Shown here one piece after another: positions 11,235-22,580 of a stretch of DNA of 64,000 nucleotides. Position numbers and translations under genes: made by a program. The notes under the pieces are model-generated. The model did no database searches and had not been told where the DNA came from. It was given only the letters and a program-made list of their open reading frames with translations. Source of the DNA: Latrodectus hesperus (lineage: Eukaryota; Arthropoda; Arachnida; Araneae; Theridiidae); assembly GCA_037975125.1 (NCBI GenBank), contig CM075852.1, positions 1,986,087 through 2,050,086 of the forward strand, read 5' to 3'. Each line of letters opens with the position of its first letter. The stretch's first letter is position 1.

Positions 11235-13029
11235 CCTCACTTCAAATTGGTTTACATGAAATTGAATTTCGAAGTGCGATATTTTGTGTTTCGATCAAAT
11301 AAATTCTCCTACATATATTACATCTCTTATCAGTATGTTATGTAGGTGTGATGTTTGTTACGGAATTTGCAATGGATAATCCAATATTTGCCATCTTCAA
11401 GATTCACCATTATATTTTCTCATATCTCTTTATCACAATAGTTTTTAATCTCAAATGCTTCACAAACATAAAATAAGATGACAATGCTTTGACAATAAAA
11501 TATAAATAAAATTAAATTAAACATTTTTTTCTGTTAAAGGATTTAGACATATTTTTGTTATCACAGTTTACTTTTTTCAGATACCCTGTTGTTGGTTACT
11601 TGGTAACGAAGTAAAATCTATGTTTGAGTATCCTGGTACTTCATAAAACAATTGAGATAAACATTATGTGATGTTGAGTGCAGATTATTTTGTTTATAGT
11701 AATGAGTAAAACCTTGAATATACATAAGTGTAAAATCCGGTTAAAAAGATCTGATTTTTATACTTAGATTATATTTATGAATTGTATATGATAATTGTGA
11801 AATCCTCTTCAAAATTAGTGACATTTTTCTAACATATATTAAATTAAATTGTTGATACATTAATTTTATTGTTAAGTGTTCGAACTCTGAATCTAGATAA
11901 TTATTAAAGTCAAAAATGTTAATTAAAATAATTTATGACCATATTATTTTGTGGCTCAAAATATTAAGTAAAATTATTAAAAAGAATTATAGATTAAATT
12001 ATAGAATATCATATAATAAAGAGCTGAAGGGGATAATGAATTCCAAAATCATGCATAACAAAATTTTACTAGCATTAATTTGCAAATGTCTAAAGTATTC
12101 ATTTCTAACTACCGAAGAGAGAGCAAATTGTGAGTTATTGTCTCAAACATATTGGAAACTAAAAGGAAAAAAAAAGCATTGAGATGCGTCAGACAATGAA
12201 AGAAATAATAATGATAATGATGATGAGTGAATCGATGTTCTGTTTGTAATTTATTTACGATTTTCTGTGTAATTCTTATTAACTGATGTTCTAAATAACT
12301 TTATTTTCCAATTTGTTAAGATGTATTTTATTCATTACGGAAAATCATTTTGCTGGTTCATGAGTGAGAAAGAAGTATCGAAAATTATGTTTATAATTAG
12401 GAATGTTAATGAGGTGATATTATTTCAATTATGGACAATTTTTCCATATAAGTAAGTCATGCTCTAATCTGCTATACAAAAACGTGAAAAGTTAAGTAAA
12501 AATAAGACAGTTGAAATCATTTTATTTCAAGTTATAATATGCCTTGATATAATAGAGTAATCTGTATTAAAATTATTATTAGCATGACAGTTATTCAAAT
12601 CAGAATAAATAACCAGTTTTAAAATTTTGTTATTGTATGATATTTATTACAAACTAAATTCCGAGATAGTTTTCCCTGGAGGCGGAACTATATACGCAAA
12701 TTCACGAACTTTTCGTAAAATATAAAATCAGTTTAATGAGTTCAACCACAAGTAAGGTTTTATTTAACTTTTTCCATTGCCTTAGAATATGATTGAAAAA
12801 TCAGAGTCGTGTTGTCGCAATTCATAAATGTATTCTAATAAAATATTTAACATGTTGCCTTGTTTAGTCATTTGATCAAATGAGATAAGCTTTCTTAATA
12901 TCGTCTCATTGGAGTAAATATTCTGATATGTTAATATCAAACAGTAAGTTATATAATTGTTAACATCAAGAGTAATGTTAATAATTTAAGTTTAAAATTC
13001 CAGGCTGTGTCTGCCAATATTTAAGTGCT
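11235..13029. other. Upstream flank of the CUB/cobalamin-fold gene
   Basis: This stretch must contain the minus-strand promoter and 5' UTR, but no convincing core promoter can be named. The 88-codon plus-strand open frame at 11916-12182 is Lys/Ile-rich, low-complexity and unlike known proteins. Confidence 0.5.
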
Positions 13030-13616
13030 TTAATTTTGAATGTTGTTGTTGTCGTGTGGTGCAAAGTGCAAATGAATTTTATATTCCTCCAAAAGTTCTG
13101 ATGACGAGGTCTGCCAGTTCTGGGGCCTGGTGGCCATGGAGGATCTCGATTGGTGGTGCTCCAAGAAGAAAAAGGAGGCTTGACAGTTAAAAACATGTTC
13201 CAGCGTCAGTTGGGATTGATGACAGTGCTTGCAGTGGGGATAGAACTTAATACCAGTTGGTGATATTTTCATGCCCTTAAAGTGTCCTGTACGTAGCCAA
13301 ACTATTATAGAGGAGAGGTTTCTTGGGAAGTCTAGGTCAAGGATTGTTGCCTTGTCAAAATGTTGGTTGTAGATCCTACGCCTGGCGGCAGCATTTGCAT
13401 CTGTACATGTGACCGTTCGGGGTTGCTCTTCATCACGTGCTTCCTTTGCAGGGGAATCAGTACATTCGTTACCCTCGATACCCACATTTGCAGGAATCCA
13501 CTGGAGAATGCATGGTATATTTAATGAGTGAAGAAGGGTGTTCATTTCTACCGTCAATGCTGACTCACCATTTCGTCTAGCTTCTACAGCTGATTTAGAG
13601 TCAGAGAAAATTCTTT
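13030..13616 (-). pseudogene. 5'-truncated LINE fragment: RNase H and C-terminal zinc motif of ORF2
   Basis: Reading minus from about 13616, the frame shows IFSDSKSAVEARRNG (the central Asp of RNase H), then CILQWIPANVGIEGNECTDS (normally W-I-P-x-H-x-G-I-x-G-N-E-x-A-D; the His is Asn here and the Ala before the last Asp is Thr). A Cys/His cluster CKHCHQSQLTLEHVFNC follows, as at the end of ORF2 in RNase H-bearing non-LTR retrotransposons. The fragment starts abruptly inside RNase H (5' truncation) and ends in a CACACGACAACAACAACA tail at 13036-13060, so the 3' end appears intact. The missing active-site His and the truncation mean it is dead. Confidence 0.8.
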
Positions 13617-14489
13617 AATTTTAAATACAAAATAAGATTAGAGTAAGGATAAACTTATATGAACCTTTGTGCAAGTAGCTTTATTAAGAAATTTATTAAT
13701 TCTTAAATTAAATTACAGCTTAAATGTAACAGAAAATTCTCAAATAGAAAAATATTGAAAATGTGAATCAAAGTCACAGATATTTTTCATATTGGTGTTA
13801 AATGTGTTATGCATGGAGAAGGGAAAAAGTAAGGAATTCTGTTCTTTTAAAAATTAAACAAATGCTACTTCATGTTGATTACAAAGGTTCAATACAATAT
13901 AGGAGTCTCTCAGTTTTTTCTCTTGTTTTGCAAATAATATTTGAGGTTTTATTTATACTACAAAGGTTTTGTTATTTTAGAACAGAAAACATTTAAAAAA
14001 AACTCAAGGAATTTTGTTTTTATCAAATATAATATAAAAATGATCTGAAAGATTTCTTAGATAATACAGCTTATGACCGTTTTGTTGGATACTTTGAGCG
14101 TTTTGTTGGATACATCTTTTAGAGTTCCTTTATGAACTATGCTAAAGACTAGAATTCGAAAGTTAGTGATTTTGTCTTTTGCTACCAGACGAACTCAAGG
14201 TGTTGTGTTGTTTGAAGTAATAAAATCGATGATTCATAACACACCAAGTTTCACATCACTATTTTAGATTTGGAATATTTCACAGCGTTTTTGTTATTGC
14301 TGTTACCAAAATGAGGATAATAATTTTAGAAATACTTTTCTGTCAGGCACGAACATTAAATTTATATTTAATAATTATTATAATTGTAGGCCCCGAAAAA
14401 CGGTTCATTATAGATTTTATTTTCTGCAAAGTAACCCCACATTTTCAAGGTATTGTTCGATTCATCTATCTCGGTAGATCTATATCGAC
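13617..14489. other. No gene recognised
   Basis: AT-rich flank. A 15-base direct repeat CGTTTTGTTGGATAC occurs twice around 14078-14113. Small open frames are not credible. Confidence 0.5.
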
Positions 14490-14550
14490 ATTTTTATATT
14501 TTCCTTATTCAAAAATCACATTTTTCTTAATTTTGTGTATAAATCCATGT
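14490..14550. repeat. Left member of a diverged flanking duplication
   Basis: The run TATATTTTCC, then AAAAATCACATTTTTCTTA recurs at 15874-15910, on the other side of the transposon. The element appears to have inserted into one copy of an older tandem duplication of about 75 bases. Confidence 0.6.
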
Positions 14551-14551
14551 A

Positions 14552-15852
14552 CAGGGTGGCGCGCGGCAGACGGATGGATTTGAAAAGGCCATTGCTCGCT
14601 TCCTAACCGTTGGCGCTGCTCGAAGGAGTCGTGGTTCGAAAGAGCGAGATCGGAAATTTGTCTCCATATCAAGGTCAGTTTACAAGACGGAATGGTCAGT
14701 AGTGCAGCGTGTGTCTTGCGTGGAAGCATATTTTTCAAACGGCCGTTCGATTGTCCGCGTGCAGCGCGCTTTCCGTTTGGAATTTCGCATCGCCCCTCGC
14801 GGTCGAGTTCCCAATTGGAACAGAATTCTTGCGTGGGTGAAAGCCTTTAGAGACACAGGAAATGTGTCCTCGATAAGGAGGGGCCCTAGGAGAACTACCT
14901 CAACCTCGGAAAACATCGAGAGAGTTCGAGCTGCGGTTGAGCAGTCTCCTAGGCGTTCCCTTCGTAAACAGGCTGGCGCCCTTGGAACTTAAGACGTTCC
15001 CTTCAAAGAATCGTCAAAGGTAAACTCCATTTACATCCCTATAAGATGGTTGTTGCCCAAGAGTTAAAACCACTGGATTATGAAGAACGTCAAAGCAGTA
15101 GCGAAAACATGCGTTGCCTCCGTTTTCTTCTCTGACGAGGCACATTTTCACCTCAGCGGTTGTGTAAATAAACAGAACATGCGCTACTGGAGTGGGACAA
15201 ACCCTAGGGAGCTCCACCAGAGGCCCCTACACTCTGATAGAATCGCAGTTTGGTGTGCTTTGTCGATGGTGGGGATCATCGGGGCCTACTTTTTTGAAGA
15301 AAATGATCGAGGGGCAACTGTGACTTCTGTACGTTACCTCAATTGATCCAGACATTTTTCTTGCCTGAACTGGAGATGAACCTGGATGACATCTGGTTTC
15401 AGCAGGACGGGGCCACGGCCCATACGGGAAGAGTTTGTATGGTGTTTTGCGTGACCGATTCCCTGAGAGCCTCATCTCCAAGCGAGGCGATTTGCACTGG
15501 CCAGCGCGGTCTCCAGATTTGGCCCCTTGTGATTTTTTCTTGTAGGGCTACCTAAAATATCTCGTCTACAACGACCGTTCTAGGACCCTGGAAGCCCTTA
15601 TAGGCAACATTGAGGCCAGCATCGAACAAGTTCCTGTAGAAATGCTGGAAAGAGTCCATGAAAATTTCAGGAAAAGGCTTAGGCAATGTATGGAGTGTGA
15701 GGGCTGCCATTTGGGCGATATTTTATTTAAAACTGTCTAAACTCTAATTTCCCTTGTCAGTATATATGAACAAAATTAAAAACATTGTTGTTCTTTAATA
15801 TTTTGTGTTTTATTGACTTTTGATATACATCCGTCTGCTGTGCGCCACCCTG
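14552..15852 (+). mobile_element. Tc1/mariner-superfamily transposon with TIRs and TA duplication
   Basis: A 1301-bp element flanked by TA (14550-14551 and 15853-15854). The terminal inverted repeats of about 25 bases start CAGGGTGGCGC on both sides and differ at two positions over the first 25 or so. Between them lies one broken DDE-type transposase on the plus strand. TA target duplication, TIRs and the transposase together place it in the IS630/Tc1/mariner superfamily. It is markedly richer in GC than its surroundings, consistent with an inserted element. Confidence 0.9.
14692..15740 (+). pseudogene. Broken mariner-like DDE transposase
   Basis: The N-terminal part reads RVSCVEAYFSNGRSIVRVQR, WNRILAWVKAFRDTGNVS and RGPRRTTSTSENIERVRAAV, a helix-turn-helix DNA-binding region. 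The catalytic part shows FFSDEAHFHLSG (first Asp), DIWFQQDGATAHTGR (second Asp) and ARSPDLAPCDFFL (third Asp, about 36 residues on, so DD-D type). The text is spread over several frames: a shift near the start, one after ALGT (about 14990), shifts near 15340 and 15440, and an in-frame TAG after DFFL (about 15545), before the normal C-terminal end at 15738-15740. No functional protein can be made. Confidence 0.85.
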
Positions 15853-15873
15853 TACTATGCCGTTAAAAGTTTT

Positions 15874-15920
15874 TTATATTTTCCAACTTTAAAAATCACA
15901 TTTTTCTTACCTTTGTTTAT
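15874..15920. repeat. Right member of the duplication, split by a SINE
   Basis: This copy matches 14490-14540 and is interrupted by the SINE at 15921-16226; its continuation (TTTATAAATC...ATGCC) resumes at 16236. Confidence 0.55.
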
Positions 15921-16226
15921 TTTTTTCCAACGGCGGGGACTTAAGGGTTGAGCCCTATGCCACAACAAGGCCAGAAACTGCTACTCATTTGTCGTTACCC
16001 AGCGGGCACCTGTAAACCAAGTCACTGAGGCGAGTAGCGTTACCCGCGTCATGCCACCACAAACCCGTTTATTGGGTGGGCCACATTCATACATCATTAC
16101 GGAAGAAAGGATAGAGAAACACATAGAGAACAGAGAAAGAAAGTAACATATATGCACGAACCGGGATTCGAACCCTGGACCCACAGCTCAGGAGTCTGGA
16201 GCGCTAACCACTCAGCCATCGGTCGA
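15921..16226 (-). mobile_element. tRNA-derived SINE, type C1, with TSD
   Basis: On the minus strand it starts TCGACCGATGGCTGAGTGG, carries a tRNA-like head with A box (TGGCTGAGTGG) and B box (GGTTCGAATCC), then a central domain shared with other SINEs here (CATTCATAC..TCATT, CCCGTTTAT...GGGT) and an A-rich tail. It is flanked by CTTACCTTTGTTTAT (15906-15920) and CTTACCTATGTTTAT (16227-16241), a 15-base target-site duplication with one mismatch. Confidence 0.85.
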
Positions 16227-16692
16227 CTTACCTATGTTTATAAATCTATATATCATGCCAATCAAAGTTTTACCATGACGAAGTGCTGATGCTAAATTTA
16301 TTCGTCTTCGTATTTGACACACACATTTCGTAAATAAATATTTGTTTTTAAGTGATATAAATCAATGACATGGGACAATACAAGCCCCCCATTGTTATGT
16401 GTTACATATTTTAACTTAATACTTACATAAGGTATGGTAAGAAAAGTTGTATGATTCTTATTCTCTACTTTTTGATCAACAAATATTTTTTCTGATCTTC
16501 AGAGATAAGCAAAATTATTGAAAAGCTTGCTTTTTTGTTATCTATTTCATAATTTTAACAATCACAGTTCTGTTTTATAAAAATATTCGTTTACCCTAAC
16601 TGAGAGATCTTTTAAGTGAACCATCATATCGTAATACATTTTCTTCTTAAGGAGGATAGTCCTTTTATATTTCACTTAATTTTACATTATGT

Positions 16693-16956
16693 TGTTGTTG
16701 TTGTCGTGTGCCAGCTAGGCTGGCAATATGGGGTGCGCTGCTCCACTTTTTCATCTGAACCATATTTTTGTGTGGAGTCCGACTTCTTCAGTACACACAT
16801 GCTATAGGGACCCGTTTATAGGGTAGGCAACCATTCATACCTCATTCATACAAGGAAAGGAAAATGACAGGATAGATAGAGAGAGAAAGTACATCTATGC
16901 CCGAACCGCGATTCGATAGTCAGACACGCTGACCACTAGACAAATTGGGCGGCTTT
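16693..16956 (-). mobile_element. tRNA-derived SINE, type B1, nested
   Basis: Minus-strand SINE with a tRNA-like head at the right (GTCTAGTGGTCAGCGTG A box; B box region degraded to GCGGTTCGGGC), the shared central domain (CCCGTTTATAGGGTAGGC in plus orientation), a B1-specific part with GTGCGCTGCTCC and a 3' tail CACACGACAACAACAAC. It is flanked by CATTATGT at 16685-16692 and 16957-16964, a probable 8-base TSD. Confidence 0.8.
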
Positions 16957-16964
16957 CATTATGT

Positions 16965-17048
16965 ATAAAGAATGTAAAAACATGTAGAGAGATCCAAGAC
17001 TTCCCTATCCGTAATCAGGAACTCTGACCACTAGACAGGGCGGTCGTC
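16965..17048 (-). mobile_element. Fragment of an older SINE hosting the nested copy
   Basis: The tRNA-like head (GACCACTAGACAGGGCGGTCG in plus orientation, about 17027-17047) is present without most of its body. AATTTTACATTAT at 16678-16690 and 17049-17061 form the outer 13-base TSD, so the B1 copy lies inside this element. Confidence 0.65.
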
Positions 17049-17061
17049 AATTTTACATTAT

Positions 17062-18140
17062 ACAAAGTGTATTTTAAATATTTAATGATATTTTAAAAAT
17101 TATATAAATACAATTACACAGTTATACTCTTTTCATTATTTGCAATTTTTGTTCTATTTATATTTCTTATACTTTTAAAGAGATTCTAAATATTGTTTGG
17201 GTTCTCCTTACAAAAAATATATTTTTATGAATTGTGTTTTGCGCAGCTGATCTTACGCTGAATTTTGCGCCATTAAATACAATTAAATATACACATGTTC
17301 TTCAGGAGGGAATGAGATTCAAGCGATCGTTTCATACCCACAATTCACTTCGGAATACATCTTAGGATTTAGATCACCTAAGATTTTGTTTCGTATTTTC
17401 TAGAAGTATATTTTTAATGAATCCAGTAGATTGATTAGAATAATAAATCAGACACAGTAAACCACTCTGTTATGAGGATATATTCAAGCACATAACTTAT
17501 ATCATAACTTATAGGGATCCTCTAGACAATAATGAATTTGATGAACGAACATCTCGATATTCTAAGATTTTAAAACAAAAAGATTTATGTTGTAGAATTG
17601 AAATTTTCTTTGCCGTATAAAATCTTTGTCTTTAGATTTCTTATAATATCGTAAGAAATTAATTTCAGAACTTTAATTTAAGATTTAACATTAAGAAAAA
17701 ATATTTTATATGTTAATTTAATTTCATTGATAATTGAATTATTTTGTTATCTTGATATTTTTCTTATTATTTGAAGTGATTGATTTATTATAAATTTTAA
17801 TAATTTGTATTATGATATAGGAAATTTTTTTAAATTTTTATTTGAGTATTGTGGTTGAGTTTTCTGAGATGTAAACTCAAAGGTGGTAGGCCGTTGGAAA
17901 ATTTGGCGATCATCAAAAAATAATGTAATCCTCTTCGCCAATTGAGAACTGATGACGTCAAATTGAAATCCCATGCTCCCACGGGAAAAAAGTAAACAGA
18001 TTGCTACTATGTTTTGATCCGTGAGGAATATACATGCGTAAGCACTGAAGTTATAAATCTTTTAAATAATTTCTTGTAAATATATCGGTCTTATAATGTT
18101 TCTTATATAAGAGTTTTTAATATTTTAAACAAAAAATTTT
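17062..18140. other. No gene recognised
   Basis: AT-rich. A TGCGC...TTGCGCC patch near 17240-17275 resembles LINE 3' hairpins but is too degraded to assign. A TGACGTCA palindrome (17953-17960) lies in a slightly GC-richer patch. Confidence 0.5.
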
Positions 18141-18145
18141 AAAAT

Positions 18146-18225
18146 TGGATGGATAAATGGATGGATGGATAGATTTATTGATGGATGTGTAGCTGGATAG
18201 ATGGATAGAGCAAATAGATAAATAT
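18146..18225. repeat. (GGAT)n-like degenerate microsatellite
   Basis: Repeated GGATGGATAGAT-type tetranucleotides with interruptions. Confidence 0.85.
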
Positions 18226-19853
18226 AGATATTGAAGAATCTTTTTTGATCATTTATGTAGATTGAAGATAGAATACTCCTGACTCAGAATCCCGCCACGA
18301 ATAAGGTAAGAATAAATTTTCTCGTACAAATTGATTACTTTTGGTAAATAGTATTATCAAAACAACTAATTTTTTACGGTTTCCTATTTGTAACTATTAA
18401 CATTTCATGTGCTTATTGTTTCATTATTCACAAAAATTGCATTTATCTAAAAGTTTTCAACGTGTATTACTTTCTGTATAGAAGCGCAAAGTGATGAAAC
18501 TTTTACGAAGAAATGATAGGCTTCAAAATTAATAATTTAAATATGAAGAGAAATAAGAATTTTAAGATTATTTTCTCAATTTTCTGATGATATTAAAAAG
18601 AACTGCTTAACGAAATCATTCAAAATTCCTAATAAGCTGTAATATTTTTGTCAAAAAATATTCATTCCGATTTTTATATAAAATTAAATAAAAAAATTAA
18701 GAAATTTTAATTTTATTTCTTAAAAAATTAATATCGAATAACAAAATGTAAATTTAAATGATATCCTTATGAAATTATTCGTTAAAAGAATGTTAATTAC
18801 AATCGAGTATATTTTTTTATTAAAAATGTTGAAATGTGAGTGTGTGTTAAATAAATTAGAGATATATTTTACTAAAGAAATTGATTTTAGGTTATATAGT
18901 TACCAAAAATATTTATCAGTTTATATGATAAGATTTTGAAAAATTCGATAGTTCGTGGCTAACTTTTTAATCTTCTACTTAAAAATTTATGACAAACAAA
19001 ACAACCATTTCTAAAACTCCAACAAGATATTAAATAATTTATTTAGAAATAAAGGAAAGCAAATTATTCGTAGTTCATTATGCATGAATAAAGAAAAGTA
19101 AAAATATTATAATAAATATCAGTACTTTCTATTCTTTTCTTCTTAAAATTGATAAAAACAGCTACATTAATTACATAAAAACCCACATCTCGTGCAATCC
19201 AAAACTCGAGTTTTAAAACCAGGTTTTGTATGAAGGGAAGAGAAATATTTCCTTCCCCTCTAGAAGAAACATCTGCGCTTTAGTTCTTTGCTGCCGCGTG
19301 CTTTGCAATTTCATGTTTTGATTTGTCTGGAACTTTAAATGCTGATACTAGAATTGATTTAATTAAAAACCTGGTTTTTCAACTAAAACTTCTTTTTTTG
19401 CGTTATAGTTTTCAGTTGCTTAATTGAAGGAGAAATGATACAGCATTTAATTTGTCGAAATATATAAAGGTAAATTTGAAAATTGCATTCTCTTTTTAAG
19501 AATTATTTCATAATTTTCAAATCTGATTTTGGAATTTTAATTCTTTCATTCAGTGTATATGTATCAAGTCTCTACAAATAAAATAATTTTTCTGCTGAAA
19601 TTTTGTCCGGCATTGAAGTGAGAGTGCCGCATGGAATTAAGTGAATCTTACATTAAGAAGTTGGTATTTAGCTAAGCTATACTTCATTTCCATATTTTGA
19701 TATCAGCAACAGAAATTAATTTAAACAGTAATTACTAGAGTACTCCTATATTAGTGATCCTCGTATTAGTGATTTGAATTTATTGTATAGTTACTTGTGC
19801 CATTACCTACACCATTTTAGACTTCTTTTCAATACAATAAAATATTGTTTCCT
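18226..19853. other. No gene recognised
   Basis: AT-rich sequence. A short imperfect hairpin (AAGGGAAGAG...TTTCCTTCCC) occurs near 19233-19258. Nothing else stands out. Confidence 0.5.
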
Positions 19854-19866
19854 CCTCTTTGAAATT

Positions 19867-20046
19867 GCCGAACTGGCAGCCGAATGGTTAGAGCTCTTCC
19901 CTTCGGTTCAACAGTTCGTGGGTTCGAATCCCACCTTGGGTATGGATGTTTGTAGTGGTTCGAAATCCACTATAAACCGTAGGTACCGGTCTAATTAGCC
20001 CTCGTGTGCAAAAATTGACCGTTGAGTGACAAACAAACCAAACCAA
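19867..20046 (+). mobile_element. tRNA-derived SINE, type A, with 13-base TSD
   Basis: Starts GCCGAACTGGCAGCCGAATG; the A-box region (TGGTTAGAGCTC) and B box (GGTTCGAATCC) are clear. The body continues CACCTTGGGTATGGATGTTTG and GTAGTGGTTCG, then GTGTGCAAAAATTGACCG and a CAAA-rich tail. It is flanked by CCTCTTTGAAATT at 19854-19866 and 20047-20059. Confidence 0.9.
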
Positions 20047-20099
20047 CCTCTTTGAAATTCTCATATCTGCGCTGCAGTTAAAAAAAAGTATGTACGGCA

Positions 20100-20255
20100 C
20101 TGGATCTCCAATTTTGGTCTTCGATACAAAAACTCGTGGATTTGGTTCTCATGTCGGTTAGGGATATTTGTAGCGATTTAGAATTCACATTACAGAGCAA
20201 GTTTTGCTTAAATTAATCCTTGAGTGCGAAAAAGTAACTGTTTAGCGGCCAACAT
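20100..20255 (+). mobile_element. Degenerate type A SINE copy
   Basis: Weak but collinear match to type A: TTCGATACAAAAACTCGTGG, then GGGATATTTGTAGCG and GAGTGCGAAAAAGTAAC. The tRNA head is eroded. It sits just downstream of the intact copy. Confidence 0.55.
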
Positions 20256-20283
20256 CCTCAGGATTCCGCAGTAAAATAAATTT

Positions 20284-21039
20284 TCATGTTGGAATTTTGA
20301 ATTGTATTTAATGGGAAAATTGTGTCATTCTATATTTCATTTTACTGTATTTATTTATGAGTAATATACAATTCTGATTTAGAGAAATGTATCAAATGTT
20401 TAATTCAAAATAAATGCTATTTTAGAATTATTTATTTAGTGGTACAAATATTTTAATAAATTATGAAATGTATTATTTATTCCGTTTATTATATATTATA
20501 CGGATATCAGACTAGACGTGTCAAAGTGGGCAACTTCATGTTGGAATTTTGAATTGTATTTAAGGGAAAAATTGTGTCATTCTATATTTCATTTTACTGT
20601 ATTTATTTAAGAGTAATATACAATTCTGATTTAGAGAAATGTATCAAATGTTTAATTCAAAATAAATGCTATTTTAGAATTATTTATTTAGTGGTACAAA
20701 TATTTTAATAAATTATGAAATGTATTATTTATTCCGTTTATTATATATTATACGGATATCAGACTAGACGTGTCAAAGTGGACAACTTCATGTTGGAATT
20801 TTGAATTGTATTTAAGGGAAAAATTGTGTCATTCTATATTTCATTTTACTGTATTTATTTAAGAGTAATATACAATTCTGATTTAGAGAAATGTATCAAA
20901 TGTTTAGTTCAAAATAAATGCTATTTCAGAATTATTTATTTAGTGGTACAAATATTTTAATAAATTATGAAATGTATTATTTATTCCGTTTATTACATAT
21001 TATACGGATATTAGACTAGACGTATCAAAGTGGGCAACT
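20284..21039. repeat. Three tandem copies of a 252-bp repeat
   Basis: Units start at 20284, 20536 and 20788, each beginning TCATGTTGGAATTTTG and ending near TCAAAGTGG(G/A)CAACT. They differ by only a few substitutions, so amplification is fairly recent. No ORF or RNA signal inside. Confidence 0.95.
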
Positions 21040-22250
21040 TAATAGTCGAAGACAGTTGTAAGTCATTTCCACACCCGCCGGCGTGTTGTTTTTTGATTGA
21101 TTTTATGGATCTTTAATAAATATTCTATCTGTATAGATGCTTGCAATTTTTCTATATTTTTCTTTTAGCAATTCGTTAATTTGACTCACAACTTATGAAA
21201 ACTATTTCTGAAGATATTTTATTTCTTTGTCTTTCAACGATCATTATTTGAAAACGAGGGCTAATTAAACCAGGATGTAAAGTTTAGAGTAGATTTCAAA
21301 GCATTACAAACATCCATACCAAAGGTGAGATTCAAACCCTGGTAGAGTTTAACCGAAGGCTAACCATTTGCTGCCATCTTGCAAAATTTTCTAAAAAGGC
21401 TTATGTAGTGAGTATTCAGATATGTTTGATGCCTTTATGTTTTAGGCCCGTTTACGAAAATCTTTTTTTATTCAATATGGACAGTAGGCATGGAGTGGAT
21501 AGACTAAGAGCCTGAAATAGTATGAAGTTAAGGAGAATAGTGAGGATTTTTGCATTTGTAATAAATTTGTTATTTGAATTTTATTGAATCTTATCATATT
21601 CAAGAAAAAGAACGATTTTTTTACACAAGTTGCAGCCTTTAAAACCTATTTATATTTCGCCGATTATTTAACAATGAATTATTCTATATTACAGAAATAC
21701 GTACGCTATTGATAGTGCATTAAATTTAGTTTTAATGCATTGCTTGATATATTAGGCCTCTGTGTCCTGGTAATTTACGGTATTTTAACATCGTGCACAC
21801 AGTGAAATCCTGAAAGTCATTATTGAACATTTGAACATCCGATTTTCTGCTTTTCATGACGTTTTTTTATTGATTGTGAACTGTATCCGCGAAGCACAAA
21901 ACCTGGAAAACTCCCAAGCACTCACCCAAGCAGTTTTATATGCAGAAAATCTTAATTCCATCTTCCATTGTTGAACAATTATAAAGACCGAATCTGAGAC
22001 CTTCTATTCCAAATAATATCATTTTATTGCTATGTCCCGATGAACTCAAGTAATAATATTGTTATCTTAAGTAAAGCAAAACGAATGACTAAAAACTATC
22101 TCATAAATTAATAATTTCTTGTCATTCATAAAATAATTAAATGGCCAATATGTCAACAATTTTATCTTTAGCTGTCTTGTGTATCCCGAGATTCTCAACA
22201 AACTTTGAACTAAATATGTACTTAAGAAATTTAGTTAGTGCTGTAGCATT
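21040..22250. other. No gene recognised; contains a SINE remnant
   Basis: Mostly unique sequence; a short GC-rich palindrome CGCCGGCG lies at about 21068. The SINE remnant is listed separately. Confidence 0.5.
21252..21390 (-). mobile_element. Degenerate type A SINE, minus strand
   Basis: In plus orientation it reads GAGGGCTAATTAAACCAGG, then ACAAACATCCATACCAAAGG, GATTCAAACCCTGG (B box complement) and CCGAAGGCTAACCATT, collinear with the reverse complement of type A. Confidence 0.75.
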
Positions 22251-22580
22251 CAGTTGAATAGTCTGTGAGTTCGAATCCCCCTTGCGGTTGTTTGCCGAGC
22301 TGGCAGCCGAATGGTTAGCGCTCTTGCCTTCGGTTCAACAGTTCGTGGGTTCGAATCCCACCTTGGGCATGGATGTTTGTAGTGGTTCGGAATCCACTTT
22401 AAGCCGTATGTCCCGGTCTAATTAGCCCTCGTGTGCAAAAAATGACCGTTGAGCGACAAACAAACAAACAAACAAACCCCCTTGCGGTTGAATGTTTGTT
22501 GTTTTTCGGAGGCCACTTTAATTTGTAGGTTAAAAGTCTAATTAGTTGTGTGCAAAAACTGACTTTTGAGCTATAAATAA
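22250..22580 (+). mobile_element. Older type A SINE interrupted by a younger copy
   Basis: TTCGAATCCCCCTTGCGG (B box onward) before the insertion continues after it as GAATGTTTGTTG, GGCCACTTTAATTTGTAGG, TCTAATTAG and GTGTGCAAAAACTGAC. Removing 22291-22490 restores a collinear, diverged type A body. Its 5' head before 22250 is not recognisable. Confidence 0.8.
22291..22476 (+). mobile_element. Intact type A SINE inserted inside an older SINE
   Basis: A complete 186-bp copy: TTTGCCGAGCTGGCAGCCG at the start, B box GGTTCGAATCC, ACTTTAAGCCGTATGTCCCG, and a (CAAA)n tail. It is flanked by perfect 14-base CCCCCTTGCGGTTG duplications at 22277-22290 and 22477-22490. It defines the family's ends well. 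Confidence 0.95.

Noticed and set aside
11916..12182. 88-codon plus-strand ORF
   Set aside because: Lys/Ile/Asn-rich, low complexity, composition equal to the flanks, no motif.
14505..15481. Minus-strand ORFs inside the mariner-like element
   Set aside because: Antisense shadows of the plus-strand transposase.
17953..17960. TGACGTCA as a CRE regulatory site
   Set aside because: A single 8-base palindrome with no nearby gene; expected by chance at about this rate.
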